28,148 nt of DNA from an uncultured Eggerthella sp. (GTDB lineage: Bacteria; Actinomycetota; Coriobacteriia; Coriobacteriales; Eggerthellaceae): positions 1 through 28,148 of the forward strand of contig CAUASB010000015.1 in assembly GCA_958431815.1 (NCBI GenBank), read 5' to 3'. Positions 1 to 8,186 of the stretch are shown here, in pieces. The notes below the pieces were generated by a model. The model was not told the DNA's origin and did no database searches. It worked only from the letters and a program-made list of their open reading frames with translations. Position numbers and translations under genes: made by a program. The number at the start of each line of letters is the position of its first letter. Positions within the stretch are counted from its first letter, which is position 1.

Positions 1-52
1 CCCGGACCTTGGGATTAAGAGTCCCCTGCTCTACCAACTAAGCTAACGGTCC
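1..52 (-). tRNA. tRNA-Lys (CTT), 3' end cut by the window edge
   Basis: The minus strand reads a tRNA 5' half beginning at 52: a 7-nt acceptor strand, D-arm with TTGGTA, and an anticodon stem-loop whose loop CTCTTAA places CTT at positions 34-36. This matches the usual bacterial tRNA-Lys(CTT). The T-arm, acceptor 3' strand and CCA lie outside the window. Confidence 0.9.
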
Positions 53-82
53 ATGAGAAGTGCCGTATGTTTCAACGGCTAT

Positions 83-112
83 CTATTATGCATCAATGAT
101 GCGAATTATCAA
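83..112 (-). promoter_or_regulatory. Candidate promoter for tRNA-Lys
   Basis: On the minus strand TTGATA (107-112), an 18-nt spacer and TAATAG (83-88) lie about 30 nt upstream of the tRNA-Lys 5' end. The match is moderate and the gene may also be co-transcribed with tRNA-His. Confidence 0.35.
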
Positions 113-120
113 GGTTGCGC

Positions 121-198
121 TGGGGTGGGTAATCGGACTCGAACCGACGACCTCCAGAGCCACAATCTGGCATTCTAGCCAACTGAACTATACCCACC
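121..198 (-). tRNA. tRNA-His (GTG)
   Basis: Complete cloverleaf on the minus strand. The acceptor GTGGGTA (191-197) pairs with its 3' strand (125-131). The anticodon loop carries GTG, the T-loop reads TTCGAGT, and CCA is encoded at 121-123. An extra G at 198 is the G-1 that is diagnostic of tRNA-His. Confidence 0.97.
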
Positions 199-214
199 GT
201 TTGCGCAGGTAGAT

Positions 215-242
215 ACTATACAGGAATCAGAATTTCGCGCAA
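215..242 (-). promoter_or_regulatory. Promoter of tRNA-His
   Basis: TTGCGC (237-242), a 16-nt spacer and TATAGT (215-220) on the minus strand. The -10 ends 17 nt before the tRNA 5' end, as expected for a stable-RNA promoter. Confidence 0.6.
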
Positions 243-261
243 CCCCCTTTTTTCAAAAAAG

Positions 262-290
262 TTGTCCCGATTCGCTAATTCGCTTATAAC
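262..290 (+). promoter_or_regulatory. Candidate sigma-70-type promoter of the lipid kinase gene
   Basis: TTGTCC (262-267), a 17-nt spacer and TATAAC (285-290). It points to the kinase gene starting at 393 and would leave a leader of about 95 nt. Confidence 0.5.
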
Positions 291-392
291 ACCAGGTCAT
301 CGCCACGTAAAAGCATACGCATCAAAACCGGCACGCCCAAGGAATGCACTATAAGCCTCGATGGTATTATCAAGGAAAGATAAGGAGCCGTC

Positions 393-1331
393 ATGTTTGG
401 GAAAACCCTCCTCATAGCAAACCCCGCAGCACGGAGCGGAAAGGCCGCCGAAGTTGCCGCACATGCCAAAACGGTGCTGGAACGGGTAAGGGAAAGAAAC
501 AAGGAAACTTTGCCTTCTCTCGTACTCCGCTACACCGCAGGCCCGAAAGACGCAATATCCATTGCAGCGGCTGAGGGTGCAGCGTTCGACACGGTTATGG
601 CCTTAGGCGGCGACGGGCTTGCCCATGAGGTGGCCAACGGCCTTATGCGGCTAGAGCATGCCGAACGTCCCCAATTCGCACTGATCCCCTGCGGCAACGG
701 CGACGACTTCGCACGCACTATCCATATGGATCGCAACCCGGCGAAATCGCTCAAGCAGTTAGAATCCCTGGCGCTAGAGCCCCTGTGCATCGACGTTGGA
801 AACGTCAACGGCACCTGGTTCTTGGAAACGCTCTCTTTCGGCTTAGACGCCGCAATCGCCCTGGGCACAGCAGAGCTTCGCAAGAAAACGCGTCGCACCG
901 GCACGAGCCTGTACTTGCAATGCGGCATAGACCAGCTGATGAACCACCGCGACATCCGCCGTGGAACGATCTCTATCAATGGCGGCACACCGCACGAAAT
1001 CGAGTTTTACCTGCTTGCCGTGCAAAACGGCATCAGCTACGGCGGGGGCTTTCAAATCTGCCCTGATGCCAAGCTCAACGACAGTATGCTCGATATCTGC
1101 TACGCCACGCCAACACTCAGCGCATCAGCGGCCGTTAAGCTGCTTTTAAAGGCCAAGCAGGGCAAGCACACTCATCACCCGAACCTTACGTTCACCCGGG
1201 CCCGCAAGGTGCACCTGAGCCTTCACGCGCCCTTGCCAACGCAAGTAGATGGCGAAGCGTTGCCGGCAACCGAGTACAGCATAGAGCTACATCCCAGCCA
1301 GCTTACCGTCCTCGTGCCCACGCAACGTTAA
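393..1331 (+). CDS. Diacylglycerol kinase family lipid kinase (DagK/YegS/BmrU type)
   Basis: The 312-aa product has the two hallmarks of the DAGK catalytic domain: the nucleotide-binding GGDG motif at residues 72-75 and GNGDDFAR at 101-108, where the family usually has GTGNDFAR. The N-terminal segment ending in LIANPAARSGK fits the family's N-P-x-x-G start. The C-terminal part contains the conserved QVDGE (about 285-289). Enzymes of this family phosphorylate diacylglycerol or related lipids with ATP at the inner membrane face, feeding phosphatidic acid back to phospholipid synthesis; the actual lipid cannot be read from sequence. The ATG at 393 follows an AAGGAG-like site (aaggagccgtc). It is monocistronic, with its own promoter, and converges on gdhA. 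Confidence 0.88.
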   Translation: MFGKTLLIANPAARSGKAAEVAAHAKTVLERVRERNKETLPSLVLRYTAGPKDAISIAAAEGAAFDTVMALGGDGLAHEVANGLMRLEHAERPQFALIPCGNGDDFARTIHMDRNPAKSLKQLESLALEPLCIDVGNVNGTWFLETLSFGLDAAIALGTAELRKKTRRTGTSLYLQCGIDQLMNHRDIRRGTISINGGTPHEIEFYLLAVQNGISYGGGFQICPDAKLNDSMLDICYATPTLSASAAVKLLLKAKQGKHTHHPNLTFTRARKVHLSLHAPLPTQVDGEALPATEYSIELHPSQLTVLVPTQR

Positions 1332-1383
1332 AGCCACCGAACATACCACCAGAAGGAAGTGCCCTGCCAAGCACTTCCCGAAG

Positions 1384-1419
1384 CAAAAAGAGGAAGCCCG
1401 TTCGGACTTCCTCTTTTTG
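1384..1419. terminator. Bidirectional terminator between lipid kinase and gdhA
   Basis: A 13-bp stem (1384-1396 with 1407-1419) whose arms carry A5 and T5, so each strand gives a hairpin ending in a U-run. It sits between two convergent genes and serves both. Confidence 0.85.
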
Positions 1420-1460
1420 TCGAAAATACCTCGTTACCGAAGCAATATGAGCAAAGGAGA

Positions 1461-2792
1461 TTATACGATGCCCTGAGCCAGCATAGCGTCAGCAAGCTTC
1501 TTAAAGCCAGCGATGTTGGCGCCAGCAACGTAGTCACCCTCTACGCCGTATTCACGAGCAGCGTCGTCTGCTGCATGGAAGATGTTGACCATGATGCCAT
1601 GGAGCTTTTCGTCAACCTCTTCGAACGTCCAGGAAAGGCGCTCGGAGTTCTGGGACATTTCCAGGCCAGACGTTGCAACGCCGCCAGCGTTAGCAGCCTT
1701 ACCGGGCATGAATACTACACCGTTCTGCTGCAGGTACTGGGTTGCATCCATGGTGGTAGGCATGTTTGCGCCCTCGGCAACGATCTTGCAGCCGTTGGCA
1801 ACAAGAGCCTTGGCGTCGTCGATGAGCAGCTCGTTCTGGGTTGCGCAAGGAAGTGCGATGTCAACCTTGATGCCCCATACGCCACGACCGTCATGGTACT
1901 CAACGCCCTCGCGGCGCTTTGCGTACTCGGAGATGCGGCCGCGCTCGACTTCCTTGATCTGCTTTACCAGAGCAACGTCGATGCCGTTGGGATCGTAGAT
2001 CCAACCAGTGGAGTCGGAAAGGGTTACAACCTTAGCGCCCAGCTGCTGAGCCTTTTCGGTTGCGTAGATTGCAACGTTGCCTGCGCCAGAAACAGCAACG
2101 GTCTTGCCCTCGAAGGAATCACCCTTCATCTTGAGGTATTCGGAAACAAAGTAGATCAGGCCATAGCCAGTAGCCTCGGTACGAGCCAAGGAACCGCCGT
2201 AAGAAAGGCCCTTGCCGGTAAGAACGCCTTCCCAAACGTTGCGGATGCGCTTGTACTGACCGAACATGTAGCCGATTTCACGAGCGCCGGTGCCGATGTC
2301 GCCAGCAGGAACGTCGGTGTCAGCGCCAACATGCTTGCAGAGCTCGGTCATGAAAGACTGGCAGAAGCGCATAACCTCAGCGTCGGACTTGCCCTTCGGA
2401 TCGAAGTCAGAACCGCCCTTGCCGCCGCCCATGGGGAGCGTGGTAAGGCTGTTCTTGAAAATCTGCTCGAAGCCCAGGAACTTGATGATGCCCAGGTTTA
2501 CGGAAGGATGAAGGCGAAGGCCGCCCTTGTAAGGTCCAAGGCAGCTGTTGAACTGCACGCGGAAGCCGCGGTTTACCTGTACCTTGCCGGAATCATCGAC
2601 CCACGGAACGCGGAACATAATCACACGCTCGGGCTCAACGATGCGCTCAAGCAAACCTGCCTTCTCATACTCGGGATTCGCGTCGATGACGGGCTTCAAA
2701 GACGTAAGAACCTCGGTTACAGCCTGGATGAACTCAGGCTCGTTTGCGTTCTTGGCCTTTACTTGCTCGATGACGGAGTCAACGTAGCTCAT
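1461..2792 (-). CDS. gdhA: Glutamate dehydrogenase, NADP-type
   Basis: Hexameric GDH of normal size (443 aa). It interconverts 2-oxoglutarate plus ammonium and glutamate. The substrate-domain motif PMGGGKGGSDFDP has its catalytic lysine at about residue 125, and PAGDIGTGAREIGY carries the catalytic aspartate at about 165. The Rossmann domain has GAGNVA, followed by LSDS rather than an acidic residue, which favours NADP(H). The frame is open to 2987, but the ATG at 2792 is preceded by a near-perfect AAAGGAGG and opens the typical MSYVDSVIEQVK N-terminus. It is monocistronic, flanked by terminators on both sides. In anaerobes this enzyme normally assimilates ammonium. Confidence 0.96.
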   Translation of the reverse strand: MSYVDSVIEQVKAKNANEPEFIQAVTEVLTSLKPVIDANPEYEKAGLLERIVEPERVIMFRVPWVDDSGKVQVNRGFRVQFNSCLGPYKGGLRLHPSVNLGIIKFLGFEQIFKNSLTTLPMGGGKGGSDFDPKGKSDAEVMRFCQSFMTELCKHVGADTDVPAGDIGTGAREIGYMFGQYKRIRNVWEGVLTGKGLSYGGSLARTEATGYGLIYFVSEYLKMKGDSFEGKTVAVSGAGNVAIYATEKAQQLGAKVVTLSDSTGWIYDPNGIDVALVKQIKEVERGRISEYAKRREGVEYHDGRGVWGIKVDIALPCATQNELLIDDAKALVANGCKIVAEGANMPTTMDATQYLQQNGVVFMPGKAANAGGVATSGLEMSQNSERLSWTFEEVDEKLHGIMVNIFHAADDAAREYGVEGDYVAGANIAGFKKLADAMLAQGIV

Positions 2793-2822
2793 GGGACCTC
2801 CTTTGTAGAAACTCAACGCGTT

Positions 2823-2850
2823 TAATAATAATTCCGAAACGGAGCGGCAA
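2823..2850 (-). promoter_or_regulatory. Candidate gdhA promoter
   Basis: TTGCCG (2845-2850), a 16-nt spacer and TTATTA (2823-2828) on the minus strand, about 30 nt upstream of the start codon. The AT-rich -10 region stands out, but the hexamer match is only moderate. Confidence 0.35.
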
Positions 2851-2891
2851 AGCCTTCGCAAAGTTTCTGTAACACGGTAGAAACAAAGAAT

Positions 2892-2925
2892 GCCGCCTAC
2901 CGAAGCAATTGCAGCGGTAGGCGGC
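2892..2925 (-). terminator. Second terminator hairpin downstream of argS
   Basis: A perfect 11-bp GC-rich stem (2892-2902 with 2915-2925) and 12-nt loop, followed on the minus strand by ATTCTTTGTTT. It lies just after the hairpin at 2941-2977 and would back it up, insulating gdhA. Confidence 0.6.
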
Positions 2926-2940
2926 AAAAAACAAGAAATG

Positions 2941-2977
2941 TTGCAGGAAGAGGCGCCGCGAAGGACGCCTCTCGCAA
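2941..2977 (-). terminator. argS terminator
   Basis: The stem pairs TTGC/GCAA at the base and a 7-bp AGAGGCG/CGCCTCT (2949-2955 with 2966-2972). On the minus strand it is followed by a T-rich stretch ending in T6, 25 nt after the argS stop. Confidence 0.65.
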
Positions 2978-3002
2978 TAATAGGCAAACGGAAAAGACCC
3001 GA

Positions 3003-4718
3003 TTACATGCGCTCAGGTGCGGAAACGCCCAGAAGGTCGAGCGAAAGCGCAAGAACGATACGGGTTGCATCGACCAGGGCAAGGCGTGCCTTTTCCACGT
3101 CTTTCTCGACGCCCAGAACGTGGCAATTGCCGTAGAAGGAGTGGAACAAGCTTGCCAGCTCCTGCGCATAGTGCGTAAGGCGGAACGGTGCACGGTCGCG
3201 TGCTGCACCGGCAACCAGATCGGAGAAATCGGCCATTTTGCGCATAAGGGCAAGCTCGGATTCGTGGGTAAGAGCCGAAAGATCAATGCCGTCAAGGCCA
3301 AGCTGGCCGGCAATCTCGCTGGCGCCAACGCTTTCAACGTCCATGCCCTCGGCGGCACCTGCCTTGCGCAGGATGGAGCAGATGCGCGCATGGGCATACT
3401 GCACGTAGTACACCGGGTTCGAGGAATCCTGCTTCTTTGCCACCTCGATGTCGAAGTCGATTGCCTGGTCGGCCGACTTGGAAAGCATAAGGTAGCGCGT
3501 GGCATCGACGCCTACCTCGTCGATCAGTTCCTGGAAGGTAACCATTTCGCCCGTGCGCTTCGACATGCGAACCGGTTCGCCGTCGCGCAGCAGGTTAACC
3601 AGCTGGCCCAGAACAACCTCAAGCGCATCGGGGTATCCCCATGCCGTCATCATAGCCTTGCAACGCTGGATGTAGCCGTGGTGGTCGGCGCCCCAGATGT
3701 CGATCAGGTGGTCGTAACCGCGCTGCATCTTGTCGTAGTGGTAGGCAACGTCGCTCATGAAGTAGGTAAGGTCGCCGTTTGCCTTCACCAGCACGCGGTC
3801 TTTGTCGTCGCCGAAATCGGTGGAACGGAAGAACGTGGCGCCATCGGCTTCGTAGAGCAGGCCCTTCTTGTTCATCACGTCGAATGCGCGCTGCTGCTTC
3901 GTTTCGCCGTTTTCGTCCGGTACGAACAGGGAGCGCTCGCTGAACCATGTGTCAAAGTTGTTGCCGAACGTTGCCAGGGTGCTCTTCACGTTGTTGAGCA
4001 TCATGGCGTAGCCGCGTTCGCGGAAGTTCACCAGGCGCTCCTGCTCGTCGGCGGAAAGCCACTTGTCGCCGACTTCGTCGATGATGGCCTGCGCGATGTC
4101 CTTAATGTAGGCGCCGCCGTAGCACGCCTCGGGCATTTCGACGTCCTGACCCAGCAGCTGCTGATAGCGGACCACGATGGAGTTGCCGAACACATTCATC
4201 TGGTTGCCCTGGTCGTTGATGTAGAACTCTTCGTCAACGGAATAACCGGCATGGCGCATAACGCGCGCGATGGCATCGCCCAGCGCAGCCCAACGGCCAT
4301 GGCCCACGTGCATGGGGCCGGTGGGGTTGGCGGAAACGTATTCCAAGTCTACCTTGCAGGGTTCGGGCAGCTGCGACTTGCCGAAATCGGCGCCCTGTTC
4401 GCGCGCTTCAGCAACCACAGCCTGAAACGATGCGTTCGTAAGCGTGAGGTTGATGAAGCCCGGGCCGGCAATCTCGAACGAGGCGATAAGGTTGTTCTCG
4501 GGCAGATGATCGACGATGGCCTGCGCGATGGCGCGGGGATTCATGTGCGCCGCCTTGGCAAGGCGCATGGCAATGGTGCAGGCCCAGTCGCCATGACCCT
4601 CTTCGCGGGGTCGCTCAAGCGTAGGCTGGGGAATGTCTTCGAGGGAAACTTCCCCCGCCTCGACAGCGGCCGTAAGGGCCTGGTGCAAAACCGACTCAAG
4701 CGATTCACGAATGGTCAT
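3003..4718 (-). CDS. argS: Arginyl-tRNA synthetase
   Basis: Class I aminoacyl-tRNA synthetase that charges tRNA-Arg in the cytoplasm. The 571-aa product has the family order: N-terminal Add-1 domain (about 1-90), the HIGH-type motif HVGHG at 137-141 within NPTGPMHVGHGRW, the KMSKS-type loop RMSKRTGE at 384-391, and the all-helical DALR anticodon-binding domain ending in PERM. The open frame extends to 4787, but the ATG at 4718 has AAGGAAGG 7-8 nt upstream and gives the conserved MTIRESLE start, so the extra 23 codons are left out. A terminator separates it from the dat gene upstream. Confidence 0.97.
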   Translation of the reverse strand: MTIRESLESVLHQALTAAVEAGEVSLEDIPQPTLERPREEGHGDWACTIAMRLAKAAHMNPRAIAQAIVDHLPENNLIASFEIAGPGFINLTLTNASFQAVVAEAREQGADFGKSQLPEPCKVDLEYVSANPTGPMHVGHGRWAALGDAIARVMRHAGYSVDEEFYINDQGNQMNVFGNSIVVRYQQLLGQDVEMPEACYGGAYIKDIAQAIIDEVGDKWLSADEQERLVNFRERGYAMMLNNVKSTLATFGNNFDTWFSERSLFVPDENGETKQQRAFDVMNKKGLLYEADGATFFRSTDFGDDKDRVLVKANGDLTYFMSDVAYHYDKMQRGYDHLIDIWGADHHGYIQRCKAMMTAWGYPDALEVVLGQLVNLLRDGEPVRMSKRTGEMVTFQELIDEVGVDATRYLMLSKSADQAIDFDIEVAKKQDSSNPVYYVQYAHARICSILRKAGAAEGMDVESVGASEIAGQLGLDGIDLSALTHESELALMRKMADFSDLVAGAARDRAPFRLTHYAQELASLFHSFYGNCHVLGVEKDVEKARLALVDATRIVLALSLDLLGVSAPERM

Positions 4719-4772
4719 GAAACATACCTTCCTTATGTACTGATAAAACAAGGGGCACCGGCCCCGAAAAAT

Positions 4773-4807
4773 CAAAAAGCACGCCACCCCAAATGGGCAG
4801 CGTGCTT
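4773..4807 (-). terminator. Terminator of the argF-dat unit
   Basis: Stem AAGCACGC/GCGTGCTT (4777-4784 with 4800-4807), followed on the minus strand by TTTTTGATTTTTC. It begins 13 nt after the dat stop. A smaller GGGGC/GCCCC hairpin at 4752-4765 follows it. Confidence 0.75.
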
Positions 4808-4820
4808 CATTCTACCATCA

Positions 4821-5672
4821 TCACGCACGGCGTGCGGCAACGTACGATTCGAACTCCGTAACCGCTTCATTGAGAATCCGCGAATACAGCTCAGGAGCCT
4901 TTCCGCCCACAGCAATACCATCAACCGCGGCAGCGAGCACGCCGCCCGGCTCCGACGATGCGGAAACCACCACTTCGTCGGCGTCCATCAGCTCCTGTTT
5001 AGAGAACGGACGCTCCTCTACCGGTATGCCAAGCTTCTTGCACGCGGCGATAATGTGTTTGCGGGCAATGCCGGGCAAAATCAGGTTGTCGGCGGGATGG
5101 GTTACCAGCGCACCGTCTTTCAGGATATGCACGTTGCTATGCGCGCATTCGGTCACGAAGCCATCGCGCACGAACACGGCCTCCGCGCAACCTGCCTCTT
5201 TGGCATGCTGGGCCGCCATAACGTTGGGCAGAAGATTCAGCGTCTTGGTGTTGCAATGGTAGAAGCGCGTGTCTTCCACCGTAATGAGGTTCACCGGCGC
5301 AGGACGCAAGCTCTTTTCCTCGGGCTCTACCATAATCCACAGGTTCGCCGGGCCTTCGGGAAACGGATGGCTGCGATGCGCCGTACCGCGCGTTACCTGC
5401 CAATACACGAAATGATAGGAGCCATCCACCTGGGCAACCAGGTTGGTAAGCAGCTCGAGCAATTCATCGGCGGTAACGCCCGGGTCGATTTCCATGTTGG
5501 CGCAGCTGTTGAAGAAGCGCTGCAGGTGGTCTTCGGCGAACACCACTACGCCATCAAGCGCCATGGTTGCATCGTAGACGCCGTCGCCGTAGAAGCTCAC
5601 GCGGTCGAGGAAGGGAACCTTCAGCTCTTCCAAGAGCCCGGTTTCGCCGTTGTAATAGCCGATGTTCTTCAT
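4821..5672 (-). CDS. dat: D-amino-acid aminotransferase (class IV, PLP-dependent)
   Basis: The 283-aa product is a fold-type IV aminotransferase and follows Bacillus D-amino-acid transaminase almost segment by segment. The PLP lysine sits in NTKTLNLLPN (K143). The conserved QVTRG carries the arginine region at 92-96, and TECAHSN (E175) contacts the cofactor nitrogen. HPADNLILPGIAR is the typical C-terminal motif. The family converts D-Ala plus 2-oxoglutarate to pyruvate plus D-Glu, supplying D-glutamate for peptidoglycan. A branched-chain or aminodeoxychorismate activity is less likely given the D-AAT-like stretch after the lysine. It starts 9 nt after the argF stop and is probably co-transcribed with argF. 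Confidence 0.82.
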   Translation of the reverse strand: MKNIGYYNGETGLLEELKVPFLDRVSFYGDGVYDATMALDGVVVFAEDHLQRFFNSCANMEIDPGVTADELLELLTNLVAQVDGSYHFVYWQVTRGTAHRSHPFPEGPANLWIMVEPEEKSLRPAPVNLITVEDTRFYHCNTKTLNLLPNVMAAQHAKEAGCAEAVFVRDGFVTECAHSNVHILKDGALVTHPADNLILPGIARKHIIAACKKLGIPVEERPFSKQELMDADEVVVSASSEPGGVLAAAVDGIAVGGKAPELYSRILNEAVTEFESYVAARRA

Positions 5673-5681
5673 AACGCTTCC

Positions 5682-6674
5682 CTAGCGCAGCGTCGCCAGG
5701 ACAACTGCCTTGATGGAGTGCATGCGGTTTTCCGCTTCGTCGAACACACGGCTCTGCGCGCCCTCGAACACTTCGTCGGTCACTTCCATTTCGGTAAGGC
5801 CGAACTTTTCCTCGATGTCCTGGGCAACCGTGGTCTTCGTGTCATGGAACGCAGGCAGGCAATGCATGAAGATGGCGTTGTCAGCGGCGTTTGCCATAAC
5901 CTTGGCGTTCACCTGGTAAGGCGAAAGTTCCTTGATGCGCTGCTCCCACAGGCTTGCCGGCTCGCCCATGGAAACCCAGATGTCCGTGTAGATGACGTTG
6001 GCGTTCTTGGTGCCTGCCTCCACATCGCTGGTTACCGTGATGGTGCAGTCGTTTTCGGCAGCAATGGCACGGCACTTCTCTACCAGCTCGGCATCGGGGG
6101 CATCAGCCTCGGGGCAGCAGGCAACGTAGTTCATGCCCAGCTTCGCGCAACCCACCATCAAAGAATTGGCAACATTGTTCTTCGCATCGCCCATGAACAC
6201 AACGGTCAGGCCGCGCACATCGCCGAAGTTCTCGCGGATGGTAAGCGCATCGGCGATGAACTGCGTGGGATGAGCTTCAGTGGTAAGGCCGTTCCATACG
6301 GGCACGCCGGCGTACTCGGCCAGCGTTTCCACGATTTCCTGGCCAAAGCCGCGATATTCGATGCCGTCGAACATACGGCCCAGCACACGCGCGGTGTCCT
6401 CGATGGATTCCTTGTTGCCCATCTGGGAACCTGCAGGATCAAGGTACGTCACGCCCATGCCAAGGTCGTGGCCGGCGATTTCGAACGAGCAACGGGTGCG
6501 GGTGGAAGTTTTCTCGAACAGCAGAACGATGTTCTTACCCTCAAGTTCCTTGTGAAGCACACCAGCATGCTTCTTTTCCTTCAGCTCCTGCGCAAGATCG
6601 ACCAGGGAAACGATTTCCTCGGAAGTGAAGTCGAGCAGTTTCAGAAAATGACGCCCCGAAAGCGATTGAGTCAT
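5682..6674 (-). CDS. argF: Ornithine carbamoyltransferase
   Basis: Makes citrulline from ornithine and carbamoyl phosphate, or runs in reverse in arginine fermentation. The 330-aa product has all the signatures: STRTR (57-61) for carbamoyl phosphate, HPTQ (135-138), the ornithine SMG loop in DIWVSMGE (231-238), and HCLP (271-274). The ATG at 6674 follows AGGAGG at 6-nt spacing, so the 21 upstream in-frame codons are dropped. No arginine deiminase or carbamate kinase gene is in view, so anabolic ArgF and catabolic ArcB cannot be told apart; the length suits either. The 3' neighbour dat is close enough to share its mRNA. A GCCAGG-CATT-CCTGGC palindrome lies in the leader (6694-6709). Confidence 0.94.
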   Translation of the reverse strand: MTQSLSGRHFLKLLDFTSEEIVSLVDLAQELKEKKHAGVLHKELEGKNIVLLFEKTSTRTRCSFEIAGHDLGMGVTYLDPAGSQMGNKESIEDTARVLGRMFDGIEYRGFGQEIVETLAEYAGVPVWNGLTTEAHPTQFIADALTIRENFGDVRGLTVVFMGDAKNNVANSLMVGCAKLGMNYVACCPEADAPDAELVEKCRAIAAENDCTITVTSDVEAGTKNANVIYTDIWVSMGEPASLWEQRIKELSPYQVNAKVMANAADNAIFMHCLPAFHDTKTTVAQDIEEKFGLTEMEVTDEVFEGAQSRVFDEAENRMHSIKAVVLATLR

Positions 6675-6693
6675 AGGATCCTCCTGAAGTAAT

Positions 6694-6709
6694 GCCAGGC
6701 ATTCCTGGC
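6694..6709. promoter_or_regulatory. Palindrome in the argF leader
   Basis: Perfect 6-bp inverted repeat GCCAGG/CCTGGC around CATT, 20 nt upstream of the argF start codon. It does not resemble the AT-rich ARG box. It may be an operator or only a leader hairpin. Confidence 0.3.
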
Positions 6710-6757
6710 GCGAGTGGTATCCGCGCACCCAATGCACACGGATACCCTATTATCGCA

Positions 6758-7426
6758 CTACTCCCCTTCGGCGATGTTGACGCCTTTGTGATTTCCCGTG
6801 ACGGCATACTCCGCCCATTCGGCGATGTTCACCGCATGGTCGCCGATGCGCTCTAGGTATTTGGCGATCATCAGCACGTCGAGCGCATACGTTTCATCGA
6901 GCTCGTGCTCGATGATATGGCGGGTGATGCTGCGCTTCACTTCCTCGAACTGGTGGTTTACTGCATCGTCGCCAGCCTGGCACGCCTGCGCCTTCTCCAG
7001 ATCAAGGCTCACGTAGGCGTCGATTGCCAAGGAAAGCTGGTCGTAGTCGGTTTTCGCCATGGTGGCAAGCGCGGGAAATGCCGAAAGGTCGGCGTCTTCG
7101 GAAAGCGTGGCGGCAATCTCGCAGATCTCTGCAGCCTGATCGCCAATGCGCTCCAAGTCGGTGATCAGCTTCAGGCCCGCCGTCACGCTGCGCAAATCGG
7201 AGGCAACCGGCTGCTCGCGCAGCAGAAGGCGCAGGCACAGCGCCTCGATGGTGCGTTCCTTTTCATCGATCAGCGAATCGTTGCTGGCAACCAAATACGC
7301 CTTCGTGGCGCTTACCTTGCGCACCGCGTCGAACGACCCCTCAATTGCCTCTTTCGCCAGTTCCGCCATCTCTATGATGTCGGCACGCAGCTGGTGAAGC
7401 TCCTCGTCGAAAATCGGTCGTGCCAT
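6758..7426 (-). CDS. phoU: Phosphate signalling protein PhoU
   Basis: A 222-aa all-helical protein with two tandem PhoU repeats. The metal-cluster motifs are recognisable: DLERIGDQAAEI in the first repeat and the sister motif YLERIGDHAVNIAEW in the second. PhoU couples the Pst transporter to the PhoR-type kinase and keeps the Pho regulon off when phosphate is plentiful. It is the last gene of the pst operon, starting 1 nt after the pstB stop. The kinase and regulator it would act through lie divergently on the other side of pstS. Confidence 0.95.
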   Translation of the reverse strand: MARPIFDEELHQLRADIIEMAELAKEAIEGSFDAVRKVSATKAYLVASNDSLIDEKERTIEALCLRLLLREQPVASDLRSVTAGLKLITDLERIGDQAAEICEIAATLSEDADLSAFPALATMAKTDYDQLSLAIDAYVSLDLEKAQACQAGDDAVNHQFEEVKRSITRHIIEHELDETYALDVLMIAKYLERIGDHAVNIAEWAEYAVTGNHKGVNIAEGE

Positions 7427-7427
7427 A

Positions 7428-8186
7428 TCAGCCGAACCTCCCTGAAATATAGTCTTCGGTGCGCTTGTCGCGCGGGTTGGAGAACATGGTTTGCGTCGGT
7501 GCGCATTCCACCATCTTCCCCAGCAGGAAAAACGCCGTGGTGTCGGAAATGCGCGCCGCCTGCTGCATGTTGTGGGTAACGATGATGATGGTGTAGTTGG
7601 CCTTCAGCTCGCCTACCAGCTCTTCGATCTTCGAAGTGGAAATCGGGTCCAGTGCACTGGTTGGCTCGTCCATCAGCAGCACTTCCGGGTTCACCGCCAA
7701 AGCGCGCGCGATGCACAGGCGCTGCTGCTGGCCGCCCGAAAGCCCCAACGCGTTCTTCTTCAGGCGGTCTTTCAGCTCGTCGAAGATGGCGGCTTTGCGC
7801 AGCGAGTCTTCCACGATGTCGTCAAGCTCCGCTTTCTTCTTGATGCCGTGAGTACGCGGACCGAAGGCGATGTTGTCGTAGATGGACATCGGGAAGGGGT
7901 TGGCCTTCTGGAACACCATGCCCACCTTCTTACGCAGGACGTTAACGTCGTAGCCGTTGTAGATATCCTGCCCATCCAAGGTGATGCTGCCCGTGATCTT
8001 GCAGCCATCAACCAGGTCGTTCATGCGGTTGAGCGACTTCAAAAGCGTAGACTTGCCGCACCCGGAAGGCCCGATCATGGCCGTAACGCGATGCTCTGCA
8101 AACGAGATGTTGATGTCGGTCAGTGCTTGGAAATCGCCGTAGAACAGATCCATGTGCGAAACATCCATCTTAGCGGTGCTATTCAT
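7428..8186 (-). CDS. pstB: Phosphate ABC transporter, ATP-binding subunit
   Basis: The 252-aa ABC ATPase energises PstCA. Walker A GPSGCGKST is at 39-47, the Q-loop is in MVFQKANPFPMSIYDN (the PstB-specific form), the signature is LSGGQQQR (149-156), Walker B is VLLMDEP (169-175), and the switch histidine is in THN (about 205). The NPFPMSIYDN segment and the FYGDFQAL N-terminus separate PstB from other ABC ATPases. Its start overlaps the pstA stop by 8 nt, suggesting translational coupling. Confidence 0.97.
   Translation of the reverse strand: MNSTAKMDVSHMDLFYGDFQALTDINISFAEHRVTAMIGPSGCGKSTLLKSLNRMNDLVDGCKITGSITLDGQDIYNGYDVNVLRKKVGMVFQKANPFPMSIYDNIAFGPRTHGIKKKAELDDIVEDSLRKAAIFDELKDRLKKNALGLSGGQQQRLCIARALAVNPEVLLMDEPTSALDPISTSKIEELVGELKANYTIIIVTHNMQQAARISDTTAFFLLGKMVECAPTQTMFSNPRDKRTEDYISGRFG

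Noticed and set aside
1359..2825. A 488-codon open frame on the plus strand
   Set aside because: It is antisense to gdhA, whose full motif set and perfect ribosome site leave no doubt. The antisense frame has no recognisable domain.
3120..6692. A 1,190-codon open frame on the plus strand
   Set aside because: It lies entirely antisense to argS, dat and argF, which have clear family motifs. Its sequence is rich in His, Val and Gly with no domain, so it is a by-product of GC-rich codon use.
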